A stretch of 64,000 nucleotides of DNA from NCBI GenBank assembly GCA_020744425.1, contig JAGMUV010000020.1:806001-870000 (forward strand), read 5' to 3'. The position numbers and the translations under genes were made by a program. The notes below the pieces were generated by a model. That model ran no database searches. It was not told the DNA's origin and saw only the letters and a program-made list of their open reading frames with translations. Positions 12,159 through 23,005 of this stretch are shown one piece after another; the stretch's first letter is position 1; every line of letters begins with the position of its first letter. Source of the stretch: Dactylonectria macrodidyma. Lineage: Eukaryota; Ascomycota; Sordariomycetes; Hypocreales; Nectriaceae.

Positions 12159-13719
12159 TCAAAACCCGGAGTTGTCGCCGCAAGAGAAAGCGCCTTTCAC
12201 TTGGCTGTCTTTATCATTAAAAATTGCCATCAGTTCAGTGATCGAAGACCATAAGCCACCGACATTCATGAACACAGACTGGACGATGAGCAGCATGTTG
12301 AAGATCGAAAGGAGCGCTTTCTTCCAGTTGCTAAACCATGTGCCTTTGTTGAGGTGAAACCAGAATATGGCGCTGAGTCCAAACGTGAACCAGGCGATGG
12401 TTGTCGAGGACGAAATGGCGAGGATCGAGTCGAACACGGGAATGGCATTGGAGATGACCCAGACAATGACCCAGAACACAGTGATACAGGCAACCCAGGT
12501 GCCCCACGATTTGAAACTGCCGTCCGTAATCTGGTGGGTCGCTTTCATCTTTCGCATGGCCACCACATACATATACTTGGCTCCAGTGTGGGCAAACGCC
12601 ATGGCCGTAGCAAAGACGGCTGGAAGAACGATGCCGTAGGCGACTTTTGCCGGAATTAATGGAGCCGAGCCCAGAGCCGGAGAAGAGGTGTAATCGCCGG
12701 CGAGGCAGTAGATAGTGATGGCCACGATGGTGTAGGTGGCGATGGAGAAGACCTCGAGGCACGCGAGGGCCATTGGGAAATCCTTGTCAGGATTCCTCAT
12801 CTCAGCCATGTACGAGACGAAGCTAATGTTTCCGGCATACGCATAACAGATCTTGAGACATGCGTTGACTGCCTGGCGAAACGTAGGGTCGCCGATAATC
12901 TTGATCTCCTTGTCCCATCCGGGAGGCGCGTGCTTAGGCTCAGCCACTCCCAAGCTGATCATAACAATGAGAGCGGCCGTGAGGATGCTGATGGTAGAAG
13001 GAACGCCGCTTCGAGATACAAATTTGACAGTCCGGGGTAAGCTCAGAACCCAGCATGCGATAATGGCGATTGTGATGAAGGCGACGGTGCAAAAGGCGTG
13101 GTTACTGATGACGTTAAACGCAACGGAGAGCGTCACGCTCGCCGAGGCGCATGTCATCATAACCTTCATCATCAACGCTATGCCGACAATTATTTCTAGC
13201 GGCTTGCCACCAAGAATGCTGCACATGTCGACAACGTTGACCACATGGGGATATCGTCGATAGAATTGGAGGAGTTGGTACGCCGTGTAAGCTGACAGGG
13301 AGCCGATGCCGATAATAGCTGCGACGCCAGGGACGATGCCGAGGACCTTCAGGCAGGCAGGTAGCGAAAGGATGCCTAAACCGACTTGGTTCGTAACCAG
13401 TACTTTGGTTATGAGTTAGCACTTGACCCAGACTAGTCTACGGGCTGGGGATCGACCGAGGAAACATACCAAATACAGTGTCCCAACGACCGAGTGTGCG
13501 GTAGTTCTTGCCGCCTTGGCTGAAGATATTGGGAGGAGGCCCACTTTCTTCTGACTTGACTTCGGCCTGCTCAGCATCGTCTTGGGAGTTCGTGATGTCG
13601 CCATCTTGCTGTCGTAAGGGCTCTTCCGTGATGCTGGCCTGGCTTTTTTCGCCGCCGAGAGGGCGACTGCTAATACCGCTGACCTCGCCCATCGGCGCAG
13701 GAATTATGTTCTCGGCCAT
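12159..13719 (-). CDS. AAAP-family amino-acid permease (Mtr-like)
   Basis: Two exons, 13719-13470 and 13402-12159, joined in phase 1, encode 497 residues. A hydrophilic N-terminus of about 80 residues leads into the family signature VTNQVGLGILSLPACLKVLG and then SLSAYTAYQLLQFYRRYP. About ten to eleven membrane segments follow, including ICYAYAGNISFVSYMAEMRNP, the conserved substrate-region helix of the amino acid/auxin permease family. Length and order match fungal neutral amino-acid permeases such as Neurospora Mtr. The likely reaction is proton-coupled import of neutral or aromatic amino acids at the plasma membrane. Substrate range is not visible. The intron has a canonical GTATGT donor and a GCTAAC branch site. 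Confidence 0.9.
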
Positions 13720-15132
13720 ATCTCTCTCGTAGACGTGCCAGTCAAGCTGGCTTGCCTGGGGATCGCGGTTGTCGATCTGAGTTGCAAATGTCGCGACGGG
13801 GCTTGAGAAGAGGCGACACGTGGCGGGACAACGCTGAAGACGGATAACCAGAAAGACAAAAAGTTTTGAGCGAAAATTAGCAGCGGAGGTGGTGGTTTTT
13901 ATGGCAATGAGTTAATTTCCAAACCTTTCCAAGCGGACCTCTGCACAAACCGCGTGCCTTAGGTTTGGTGATGAAGTTTGCCCACAAAGGTCATCTCCTC
14001 TCCACCACCAACAGATCCCAAATCAGCCCACATTGAGTTTATCCTCTTCTAGCTTCGACGAAAGGAAAACTTATTGCTGGACGAGAGATAATCCTCTCAT
14101 ATCCACTCTTCCGCATGGTGCAAGCCTCCCGTGTTAAGTTTGTCATGGAGCCTGCGCGCTCAGGGGTGGATCTGCTATTGCCATGATTGCGGATCCCACG
14201 CTGTGGAATTCAGCAAACAGGAAGCCTTCAATGATCTCAATACCAGGTTTCCAAACTCCATGTTATCGGGATGGGGCGTTCTTCTTCTCCGTTCTAGGCC
14301 GAACGGTTTCGTGAACGGACGTTGACTAATTGCTCCATCACGAAGCATATCGCTTATCCAGGTCAATGCTTCTTTCCGACGATAGAGTTCCGTCAAGGGG
14401 CTCTGGGGCCTACCCGCTTGTCTTGCCTCGTCCAGCTCTAGGTTGGGGTAACGGAGAATCGGTGGCCATTTCTTTCACAGGGGCAGGATCCCACAGAGAT
14501 CTCTGTAATGAAATTTCTTCACTCTTAGGCGAGCATGATATTGAAGCAGGAGGAGTGTTGAGATAGAAAAAGCGCACCTTTTGGTGAGAAGAATGACTAC
14601 TGCGGATCCGCAACATATGACCCTTAGCATGGGCCGTTACATCAATCGAAGAGGAAATAAGACTGACGAGCTTGCCTATCAGTTTATCATAAGCCAAGGC
14701 GGTTGAAACACTCACATCGCGGACAATCACAGTAACGTCTCATAATTAGTGAAACTTGTCGGATTATTCTAGGGTGAAGTAATCTCTAATTCTGCGTGTT
14801 TATGAGAGTTCATTACGCAGGTATCATGACCAACTCAAAAACCATGTATCATGAGTACAGACCATGTGCTCTTTTATGCTTTATATAGCCGACGGAATGC
14901 CTTCCGTCCACGTGACATCGGGCGTCACGCCGAGCAAATGTGGGGGCTAGCAAGGCAAAGAGTGGCTGGATTCATCCTGCTGCTTGATTGTGAGGTATTC
15001 TGCCGGTGAAGATGGAGTGCTGATTCTGAAGCTTATCAATAGGTATGTGAGTCTACTCGAATGCGTCATCGTGTGATTCCCATCTTACACATAAAGTCTC
15101 ATTCTTCCGGCTGAGAGTCTCATTTTCGGGCG
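13720..15132. other. intergenic, 1413 bp
   Basis: Upstream regions of the divergently transcribed permease (left) and Zn2Cys6 regulator (right). Several short frames exist, the longest around 14410-14730 on the complement, but none shows a family motif or splice continuation. I see no gene. Confidence 0.5.
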
Positions 15133-16664
15133 ATGACTACCCCGCACATGCAAAGAGGCGCGGTGAAAGGTAAAGGCCTTGTTGCGCCTGACTTCGGGTT
15201 TTCATTTGAGATCTAAGGCTCCCAGGTTGTCGAGTTTGTGAACGCCGACGGATTCGTTGCGACCTCGAACGCCCCTTTTGTCAAAAATGTCCCAAGAAGG
15301 GGTTCACCTGCCCAGGATACGGGCCACGGCTGAAATGGGTTGATGGTATTGCGGCTCGAGGCCGGCTCAAGGGGATGAAGGCTCCCATTCATCAGAGTGT
15401 TGCAGCGAGCCATCATCAGTTCGTGGAGCTGCCAGTTGCGATCTCAGGCGACTTAGAGACCATAGGTCCGAGTGAATTTATGAATGAGACCATAAGTCCC
15501 GACTTCCTCTCATTCACATCTGGCCTCATGGATTACTACGGAAAAAGCATCGCAGGACTCATGGTCTGGTTCGATACAGACCAGAACGACTATAGGCGAC
15601 GTGTGTTGCCACTGGCCAAGAGCGAGCCGGGTCTCCGCCTTGCCGTCGCAGCGATATCTGCCCAGCATGGTTCGGCTCTGTTCCCGGAGAGCCCGCCAGA
15701 CTTTCCTCAGATGGCTCGAGACGCGTGCCTGAGGTTCATTCAGAGAAGTGCGGAAGAAATGACGCGCCGGCTCAGTTCGGGATCCGTCTTGGATTCAGGC
15801 CCCGATGTTGTGAGCGCAGAGTGGATGTTGGCATCCATTCTCATCATGATCTGCTTTGAGATGGTTCAGTCGCGGCATGAAGCTGCGGAGTGCCATAGGC
15901 AGGCTGCGCGAAGGCTCATTAACATTTTCAGTTCTACGAATGTCGGCTCAAGTGAGCTTTTTGGCTTCCTGCGGAACCAATTGTCTATTCACGATGTCCT
16001 TGCGTCTACCACCTCGTTCAACCTGCAAGACTTGCAAATGGCCATTATCCCACAGTCCGGTCCAACAGCATTATTCTCTGAGTACCTATCTGTTCTGCAC
16101 CGCGTTACTCTACAATCTCGACAGACTTCTTGTCTCACGTCAGATTGCGGTTCGCCTACAACTGACGAGCCTCTGTGCGCCATGGCCATTCGATCCCAGT
16201 TTGAACAAGCTAGAGGCGCAACTTTGATGGCAGCAGGAAGACTTCATTTTCGCCACTCATCGCCAAATCGGGACTTGGTTCATCTTGTCGAGACCTACCA
16301 TAACGCAGCCCTCCTTTATTCGTATCGATGTATAGGCCTTGAGAAATTGGACCACACAACAGATTTAGAGCGGCAGATCTTGTCTGCGAGGCTCCCGGAT
16401 CAACTACTCGAGTTCGACGACCACAAGATGTGTATTCAGAACATGCCCTGGCCTGCGCTGATAGCAGGCACCGAATGTCACGGAAATTCGGAGAATCAAG
16501 CAAAGGTCATCAAAGTCTTTCTCTATATTTATGAAGTGACTCGATTCAAACACTATCTGGAGATTCTTGAATTCCTGCGCAATTTCTGGAATGGCTCACA
16601 AACCGATTGGAGAGTCCTCGCCCGAGACTGGGAGGCAGCCGGCCGTCAAATACTCGCCGTGTGA
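15133..16664 (+). CDS. Zn2Cys6 transcription factor with fungal-specific TF domain 2
   Basis: A short first exon, 15133-15169, joins exon 2 at 15226-16664 to give 491 residues. The junction completes the glycine just before the zinc cluster. The cluster lies at about residues 14-41 in the form C-x2-C-x6-C-x6-C-x2-C-x6-C: CRVCERRRIRC, then CQKC and the last Cys in KGFTC. It continues as GYGPRLKW, which is usual for the fungal_trans_2 class. The rest is a mostly helical regulatory region with SFTSGLMDYYGKSIAGLMVWFD and the LVETYHNAALLYSYR block. It should be a nuclear activator or repressor binding CGG-type half sites. Its direct neighbour on the right is the PhyH dioxygenase gene (convergent, 34 bp apart), but a target relationship is only a guess. 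Confidence 0.9.
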
Positions 16665-16698
16665 GACTAGAATACGTCACAATCAAAATGCCAAGCCG

Positions 16699-17744
16699 CT
16701 ACTTCCGAACAGTCTCTTCGTCAATCACGCCAAAGATCTCTTCCATTGGGTCTTTGTATTTGTACAGACCTAGTGCTGGGCGACACACTCCGTAGCCTAG
16801 TAGTCGTAGTAACTGGGGGGAAAAGTTTCTGGCTTTGGCAACGTCTGGAGGGAGTTCGAGGTACTGGTTTTCTTCTTGGCGGAGAGTTCCTTTGCACATG
16901 AAAACGCCGATTGTCTCACGCGCTTCGTTTCTATGAAAGACATATTATCAGCAACCGTGTTCAAGTGAGCAGCCTCAGGGGTCGATTGCATACTTGGTTG
17001 TGTTAGAACCTCCAGCATGGTACACATTGCCCACGAAGATCAAAGCGTCGCCGATCTCTAGCTCACCGGGGATTGCTTCGTGATCTAAGGGACAACGGTC
17101 AGGACCCCAAAGGTGACTCTTGGGGATCACTATCGTGGCCCCGTTTTCCTTAGTTGTCTTGGTCAACGCCTAAAGGTTACTGCGTCAGCACGATACGACT
17201 ACCTCATTGTACACGATGGATCTCTCACCGTCACACAGCCAAGCATCACAGGCATATCACAATTCCTCGGATGATAATCGGAGTCGTCTCGATGGATGGC
17301 CTGCTGCGAGCCTCCTGGCTCAACTCGAAACCCTACGATGCTAGCAATCTGAGGCTTTCCCACAACACTTAGTTGCTTCTCGCCCTCCCAGTATGTGAAC
17401 TTGCTGTCAAGAATTTGATTCGCGACAGACTGGAACAGTGGGTTGACAACTAGCTCAGCACAGGCATCGGAGTGTGCCAAGATGCCCGTGGCACGCTTCG
17501 TTGTCGATGGAAAGAAGCCAGAAGCATCGGTCTTGTCGGCATTGAAGTGAGGCTTCAGGTCCTTCCTCAGCCGCTGACACAACTCCTCGGGGACGAGAGA
17601 CTTGACGATGACGGCTCCGTCACGCCTCAGAATAGACTCAAGCAACGTTGCGCTGACCTCTGGGTCATTTGCCGAGACAGTTGTGAGCGACGTACCCGCA
17701 TGCGTGGGGAACGAGTTTGACGGAGAATGCTCCGAACAGGACAT
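16699..17744 (-). CDS. phytanoyl-CoA dioxygenase (PhyH) family Fe(II)/2-oxoglutarate oxygenase
   Basis: Exons 17744-17229, 17169-16994 and 16930-16699 encode 307 residues, a normal length for the family. The iron site is visible as HxD at residues 151-153 (in QQAIHRDDSDYH) and a distal His at 223 in VYHAGG. Between them run the family blocks VMLGCVTALTKTTKENGAT and VIPKSHLWGP. Members hydroxylate or desaturate small molecules with oxygen and 2-oxoglutarate. Fungal relatives include the verruculogen-forming FtmOx1 and many uncharacterised enzymes of secondary metabolism. No PKS, NRPS or terpene cyclase is present nearby, so a stand-alone detoxifying or tailoring role is possible. Substrate unknown. 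Confidence 0.9.
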
Positions 17745-18436
17745 ATTGAAGGCAAATCGGCTTGGAAATAAATCGGTTAGATAAAGAACAATTGGAATAA
17801 TTGCTTTGGAAGAGAATTGGGTTGAGGAAAATTCTAGACACGAGGAAGTCTCTTCTTATAGCAAACGTATGGATCTGATGACAACTGCACTGGGTCTGCT
17901 CTAGATAACAGCCAAAATGGGAATAGCAGTTGTTGAGTAGTGTTGTTTGCAGTTTCTCCTTCGAATTCCCTGAAACAGTTTAGTGGTTTATCCCATTGTG
18001 CATGCCCCGTGCCTGGACGTGGAGAACAAGCTGCTCGTCGGTGGGTGCCGGGTTGATTAGCTTCTCCAAGCATTGTCCCATTCGAGCTAGTGCACTGTCC
18101 AATGTCTCCCACAGAAAGCCGGCACGAGGATCTGTTCCTTTCGTATACCCCTCCAACTAACGCCTCTCTATGTTCACGCTTCGGGCTTCATTAGTGCATT
18201 CTCTTTACATGGATGACTTCAGGTTGAGGTATGTACCATTGTGTGCCTTGGCCTAAGCTAGAAATCTTTCACTTCAGTATGGCCAATACGATTGATGGGA
18301 TTAGGACAGTTCCATAGTCTATAATGACAATTCACTTCTCTAATACTATCTAAAGGGATGTTTTCTGTGAACTAGACAAAGATAAATCTCTGATTGCATA
18401 CTTTGCTAGGCTTCATAGCATATACTTAAAGCCCTT
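17745..18436. other. intergenic, 692 bp
   Basis: Promoter side of the PhyH gene and 3' flank of the MFS pseudogene. The short frame at 17834-18112 on the complement has only a GTG start and no domain; I do not count it as a gene. Confidence 0.45.
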
Positions 18437-19502
18437 CTACTGCTTATCAGTAAGGTCATTCTTTTGCTCATTAAACCCTTCAACACTGCTAGCCACAACA
18501 GGTACCCCTAAAAGACGATCGCGTCGGTTGTTCTCGCGCGCCAACAGAATGCGATATAATATCATTGCAATGAGAGCCCCGGCTAGACACCCAATCATGG
18601 TGGCAAAGGCAGTCGGATAACTCGGCGCCTCCTTGGCGAGAAAGACCTGAAGCCCTGCAGTGTTTCCGGCGCAATATGTGACAAAAAGCATGGCATTAGA
18701 GAATGTCTTCTTGGTATGCCCGGCCACGTTAGAAGTGAGGAGGGATAGAACCAGAGGAAAGGCGCAGACCATGCAGGAGAAAAGGTACATTCCGATGAGA
18801 CGCGCGACGTGGTTCCTTGGATCAATCTCTCCGACCATTATGGCTCCAACTAGACCTGTCAGGATCAAAATCATGGCCAGGTAGCAGCTGGCGCTCGGGA
18901 CTTTGTGAGCGAGCCAGGATGTTCCCAAAACAACCAGCATAGTTAGAACAGAGTTGGGTACTTGAAGAAGCAGCGTGCTGAACGTCGAGAACCCAAATCC
19001 ACTGACCACAATAGTGCTAAACTAGGAAATGTGTTAGTAAGGTATTTCAAGCACATTGGCATTGGCCAATGTGGCTGGACAATAAGGGAGGCAGCTTAGG
19101 TGAGTGGGGACTTACATTGGCGAGAGCACCATTGCATATGCAATGGAGAAGCGAATATATCGAGAGTAGATAGACGGAAGGATCCTTCAGTGCTTCTATA
19201 ACGTAGCTAGAGTCATAGTTCCCCTTGCCATCAAGCTGAGTAAACGACACGCGGGCTACGGCGATTTGTCGTTCGCGCGGTGTGAAGAATGGCGCGCTGG
19301 CAGGGCCATCAAGTACCAAGAGAAGCATGAGAACACCCCAAAGTAGCGTGATGTCACCGAAAAGGAGGAACAGAACCTTCCAGGCTGGGTAAGACGCGAT
19401 GCGAGCGACGCCAAAAGCCATCAACCCGCCCATGAGATTGCCAAGCGAGTTGCCCAGGAACCAAGCACCATGGCAGGAAGCATGTTCACTGTCGGCTCAA
19501 AT
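18437..19502 (-). pseudogene. 5'-truncated MFS carrier (allantoate permease/Dal5-like)
   Basis: Two exons, about 19502-19117 and 19021-18437, join cleanly: donor GTAAGT at 19115, acceptor CCTAG, giving ALAN then FSTIVVSGFGFS. They encode the C-terminal half of an anion:cation symporter-type MFS protein of the Dal5/Tna1 group, with about six membrane segments. The reading frame begins inside the central loop (HGAWFLGNSLGNLMGG) and runs straight into a TGA just upstream. No N-terminal six-helix half can be found in the next kilobase on this strand. A functional carrier needs both halves, so I call this a remnant. The surviving intron shows it is a broken genomic copy, not a retrocopy. Confidence 0.75.
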
Positions 19503-20539
19503 GATGGCCGGTCTTTCAAAGGCCCAAAACCACGACGCCTCTCACGCAAAGGAATATGTGGTCCTGGCTAGCGGCACGTTTTATGTAGTCGTCGGCATCG
19601 TTCGCAATTCGGTCAGTCATGGGGGCATTTAACCTTGCTCTGGGTACAAGGAAGACAGCCGCCACCTACTTGAGCGCTTCGTTCTCGGTTTTACGACAGT
19701 CTTGAGACGACATCTGTTGGGGACAGAATTGCCGATGAAATCGTGAAATTCAGACGTGATTGTGGCAGAGTCAGGTCTGAGAGACGAAATAAAGGTGGAT
19801 GCAGCGGCTTGGAGCGGGTTATTAAGAGTCTGGGTTAGAGCCTGTCTTATCAGCGGCCTGTTCAGCCAGTGTGTGGTGGACATTTAGCGCAGACGCCGCT
19901 ACCTACAGGCCTAACTACGGCCTACTTGCCAAGCCAGGGTACAGTACCTAAGAGGGAGGCGATTGTCATTGGAATCCACGGGCATCTAAAAGAGGGCTGA
20001 GAAGAGTCAACGTCTTCTGGACTTGCTCAATCCCTCACATTTCCAGTATTCTAAATACATTGAGGACGAAAAAGGAAGATTCTTTGCGAATCAGGACTGT
20101 CACGCCCTTGACAGCAGCAGCTCAAGAATTGCACCCGAAAATGCGGGGAGGAACATTTGGTGGTTGCGGGGTACCTCATTAGCAAGATGCAGTAGCCTGA
20201 AGCATGATGAATTCATGAACTACATAGGACTCGAGTCAAGCTCATCATCAACTTCAATCTCTAAGATACTACAACGGGGCGTAACATGTCGAGATATGCT
20301 AACTTCCCGCAACTCTGTACCATGCGTGCGAATATAGCCAATTCCTTGACTCATATTCCCTCACCACGGGCCGATTTAGTCCGACAACGGCTACACTGAC
20401 TCACGCTTATCAATGGGATGCATGGTTTAAAATAAGAGGCGAGTTCTCGTTCTCTTTGGCTCTTACTTCACGAGCAAACCATTGTTTCGCGACCTGCCAG
20501 TTACATCATTTGTTGCTCTATCGGTACTAAACCGAAAAC
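19503..20539. other. intergenic, about 1 kb
   Basis: Lies between the MFS remnant and the GNAT gene. An 84-codon frame at 19883-19629 (complement) has an ATG but no recognisable features, and the missing half of the MFS gene is not here. The right end contains the GNAT promoter. Confidence 0.45.
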
Positions 20540-21031
20540 ATGGTTCAACCACCTCGCGTACCCGTTGAAGGTGTCACCATCATAAAAGCTAAAGTCGACG
20601 ATATACCAGCCGTCAAGGCTATAGTCATCGATGCATACTCAAAATACGTTGAGCGTATTGGCAAGGAGCCCGCGCCGATGAAAACAGACTACTACGAGCT
20701 CATGGACACGCACGACATCTTTGTCCTCAAAACCGATGCCACCCAGACCATCGTGGGCTCGATTGTGATTGCTACGGATAAGGAGTCGAACTCCATCAAA
20801 ATCAACAATTTGGTGGTTGACTCTACGGCCCAGGGTCGTGGATATGGACGTCTTCTGATGAACTTCGCTGAGAAAACGGCACGATCTCGGGGCTTCATGG
20901 CCCTCACTCTATTCACAAACATCAAGATGCATGAAAACCTTTCCCTATACCCGAAGATGGGGTTTGTGGAGACTGAGAGGAGGACTGAGTCGGGTTATGA
21001 ACGAGTATATTTTCGCAAAGACTTGTCATGA
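20540..21031 (+). CDS. GNAT-family N-acetyltransferase
   Basis: A single-exon gene of 163 residues starting at the ATG in AACATGGTT. The acetyl-CoA-binding motif A is clear near residues 93-108: a beta strand INNLVVDST followed by AQGRGYGRLLM (the Q/RxxGxG/A pyrophosphate loop). The motif B region follows (MALTLFTNIKMHENLSLYPKMGF), ending in the usual Y-x-K-x-GF-type turn. Length and layout match small single-domain bacterial-type GNATs, often found in fungi as detoxifying or small-molecule acetyltransferases. Acceptor substrate unknown. The lack of introns contrasts with most neighbours and could reflect horizontal origin, but single-exon GNATs are also common in fungi. Confidence 0.88.
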   Translation: MVQPPRVPVEGVTIIKAKVDDIPAVKAIVIDAYSKYVERIGKEPAPMKTDYYELMDTHDIFVLKTDATQTIVGSIVIATDKESNSIKINNLVVDSTAQGRGYGRLLMNFAEKTARSRGFMALTLFTNIKMHENLSLYPKMGFVETERRTESGYERVYFRKDLS

Positions 21032-21697
21032 GAGTCAGGCAGTGCTTGAGATTCGGCTGGAGAGAGATGCCATGACAGTTTGTCTAGGATATAGGGACTC
21101 ATAATTCCAGGCCCTGTGATTAGTTTAAGTTCAAGGCTTCGCTGTCTGAAATAGCATTAAGTGTCCGCAAATCGTAGCTTTGTTACAATATCGACTTGTT
21201 GACTTCGAAAGTTAGATGGGGGAAAGGTCTTGTGTTGTGGAAGACCAATGCGCCAACTCCCACACTCAACCATTGAGAGGCAAATTTTTTGAAGAAATCG
21301 AACGCCCAACTCAAAATTTTACACATACTTTGAGGTCATTTCGGCATTAATATAGGATTCGGCGCGACCAGCGATTCTGCAGGTTAATGAAACTTCTAAT
21401 TCACACCCCAGTGCCAAGATCGTGGAGCCCCGTTATGACGAAACGAACAATAGGTATTCCGGAACTCGTCTAACCGCCATGTCACTACAAGGCTCTCAAA
21501 CTTGAAGTTGATCCGACATCGGTACTTCAATTCGTGGATGAGATGCATATTTCTCACGTGATTCCATACGTGGGTTGCCAACATTGCTGGAAATGCACTA
21601 GTGCTGATGTGAGGTCATCACCATTGATTAAACCTGTCCCAGCTTCTTCATTCCACCATTTTTCACCATCAACATTTTCAGACGCGTCCATACCAAA
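21032..21697. other. intergenic, 666 bp
   Basis: 3' flank of the GNAT gene and promoter of the next gene. No gene or repeat seen. Confidence 0.45.
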
Positions 21698-22195
21698 ATG
21701 ACGAATTCTATCCCTATCATTCTATGCGGTAAGACCGAGCAAATTGGGAAGGGGGTGATCGCCGGTCTCAGCCCCGAGATTGAAGGTACGTGTTTCCTCT
21801 ACGAGGAGAGCTTTCAAGTGCAATTAGCTAATTCAATCGTGCTAGTGGTGCACTTTGTCCTCACCCCGGAAGCGGGAGTGAAGGAAATCCCGCAGCTCTT
21901 AAAGGGAGTCATGCCGGAAGTCAAGAGCAGTGACATTGGGTCGGGGAATCTAGGCGGGGGCATCAAAACAGTGGTTCTAGGTGCAGCTTACGAAGATGAG
22001 GGTATAAATGCCATGAGAGAAGCAGCATCTCAAGTCGCCAATATCCCATGGATCAAGCAGGATACCAGCCTACCAACGCCACCGCTAGGGCCAGAGTACG
22101 GGAAAGCAATGGTGGTGAGAGTGAAGGAGTCTCTGAGCAAACTTGACGCGTCGGGAAAGCTCGGAATCGGTGAAGGGGGGACGTTTTGGTATTGA
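21698..22195 (+). CDS. small conserved hypothetical protein
   Basis: Two exons, 21698-21785 and 21846-22195, joined in phase 1, give 145 residues. The unspliced frame is open too, but the 60-nt insert has a GTACGT donor and ends GCTAG. Removing it restores LSPEIEVVHFVLTPEAG, a smoother strand-turn-strand order. The N-terminus (IPIILCGKTEQIGKGVIAGL) looks like the first strand and helix of a Rossmann-like fold. The C-terminal half includes VVLGAAYEDEGINAMREAAS and PEYGKAMVVRVKESL. I recognise the general type as a protein conserved among filamentous ascomycetes without assigned function. No catalytic residues can be named. Confidence 0.65.
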   Translation: MTNSIPIILCGKTEQIGKGVIAGLSPEIEGTCFLYEESFQVQLANSIVLVVHFVLTPEAGVKEIPQLLKGVMPEVKSSDIGSGNLGGGIKTVVLGAAYEDEGINAMREAASQVANIPWIKQDTSLPTPPLGPEYGKAMVVRVKESLSKLDASGKLGIGEGGTFWY

Positions 22196-23005
22196 AAGCT
22201 GCTGAACACATAGTCGTGTTCAGAATGGATACATTTCACAATTCACAAGGAGATGTTCAAATTGGCCATTCTCCCTCGTTTTGATGAACGCCAGGAGCTG
22301 CTCATCAAGTCCTTCGGATACCGTCTACCCTAGACCCACCAGCCTTAGTTATGATATCCCGCATGACACGGGTGGGCATAACGAATCACCAAGGACGGTC
22401 TAAATTGCGCCTTGGTTTGTGAAATTCTTTATGACTAATATTTATAATGGTGTTACTGAAAATGAGAGAGCGGTCATATCACGCTTGCTGGTGACAGACC
22501 TGCTAGTTATTGCCTGCATTGCGTGACGAACTTGCAGCCCATTAATTGTGAAACGCATTAGGCTCATGAGCATTTACCCAGTGGTATATCGGACTAAACT
22601 TACTTAGATGAGATGCCACTTCCCACGTTATACAGCGCAGTATCTCAGTTCAGCCCCAAAGACATTGCGTTCCCTGGATATCTCAATGTTATCTGGCTAT
22701 CTAGGGAGGCTTCACCAGTTGAAAATCCCATCCATATTACAGGCCAGTAACGTATCTGGTACCCACCATACTTCTCCGAAACCGGCTAGATCTGCTCAGC
22801 TAGCAACAAATGATAATGAGACTTGTCAAGCGAGACGGGGTTAGCTTGGCTTCCCCGCATTTCATGGTCTGTTTAAGAGGTCGCCCTTCGCAGCCCCTTG
22901 AGATCCGTATGCCGGACCATCTCCGAACTGGCTGAGGACCCAGGAAATGTTCACACACAAACCCTACCTCCAAAGAAGCCTACGAAAGCAACACTTCATC
23001 ACACC
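22196..23005. other. intergenic, 810 bp
   Basis: Contains the 3' flank of the small gene and the promoter of the regulator. No supported gene, RNA or repeat. Confidence 0.45.

Noticed and set aside
14410..14730. 107-codon complement frame in a long intergenic region
   Set aside because: No motif, no splice partner and no coding-like neighbours.
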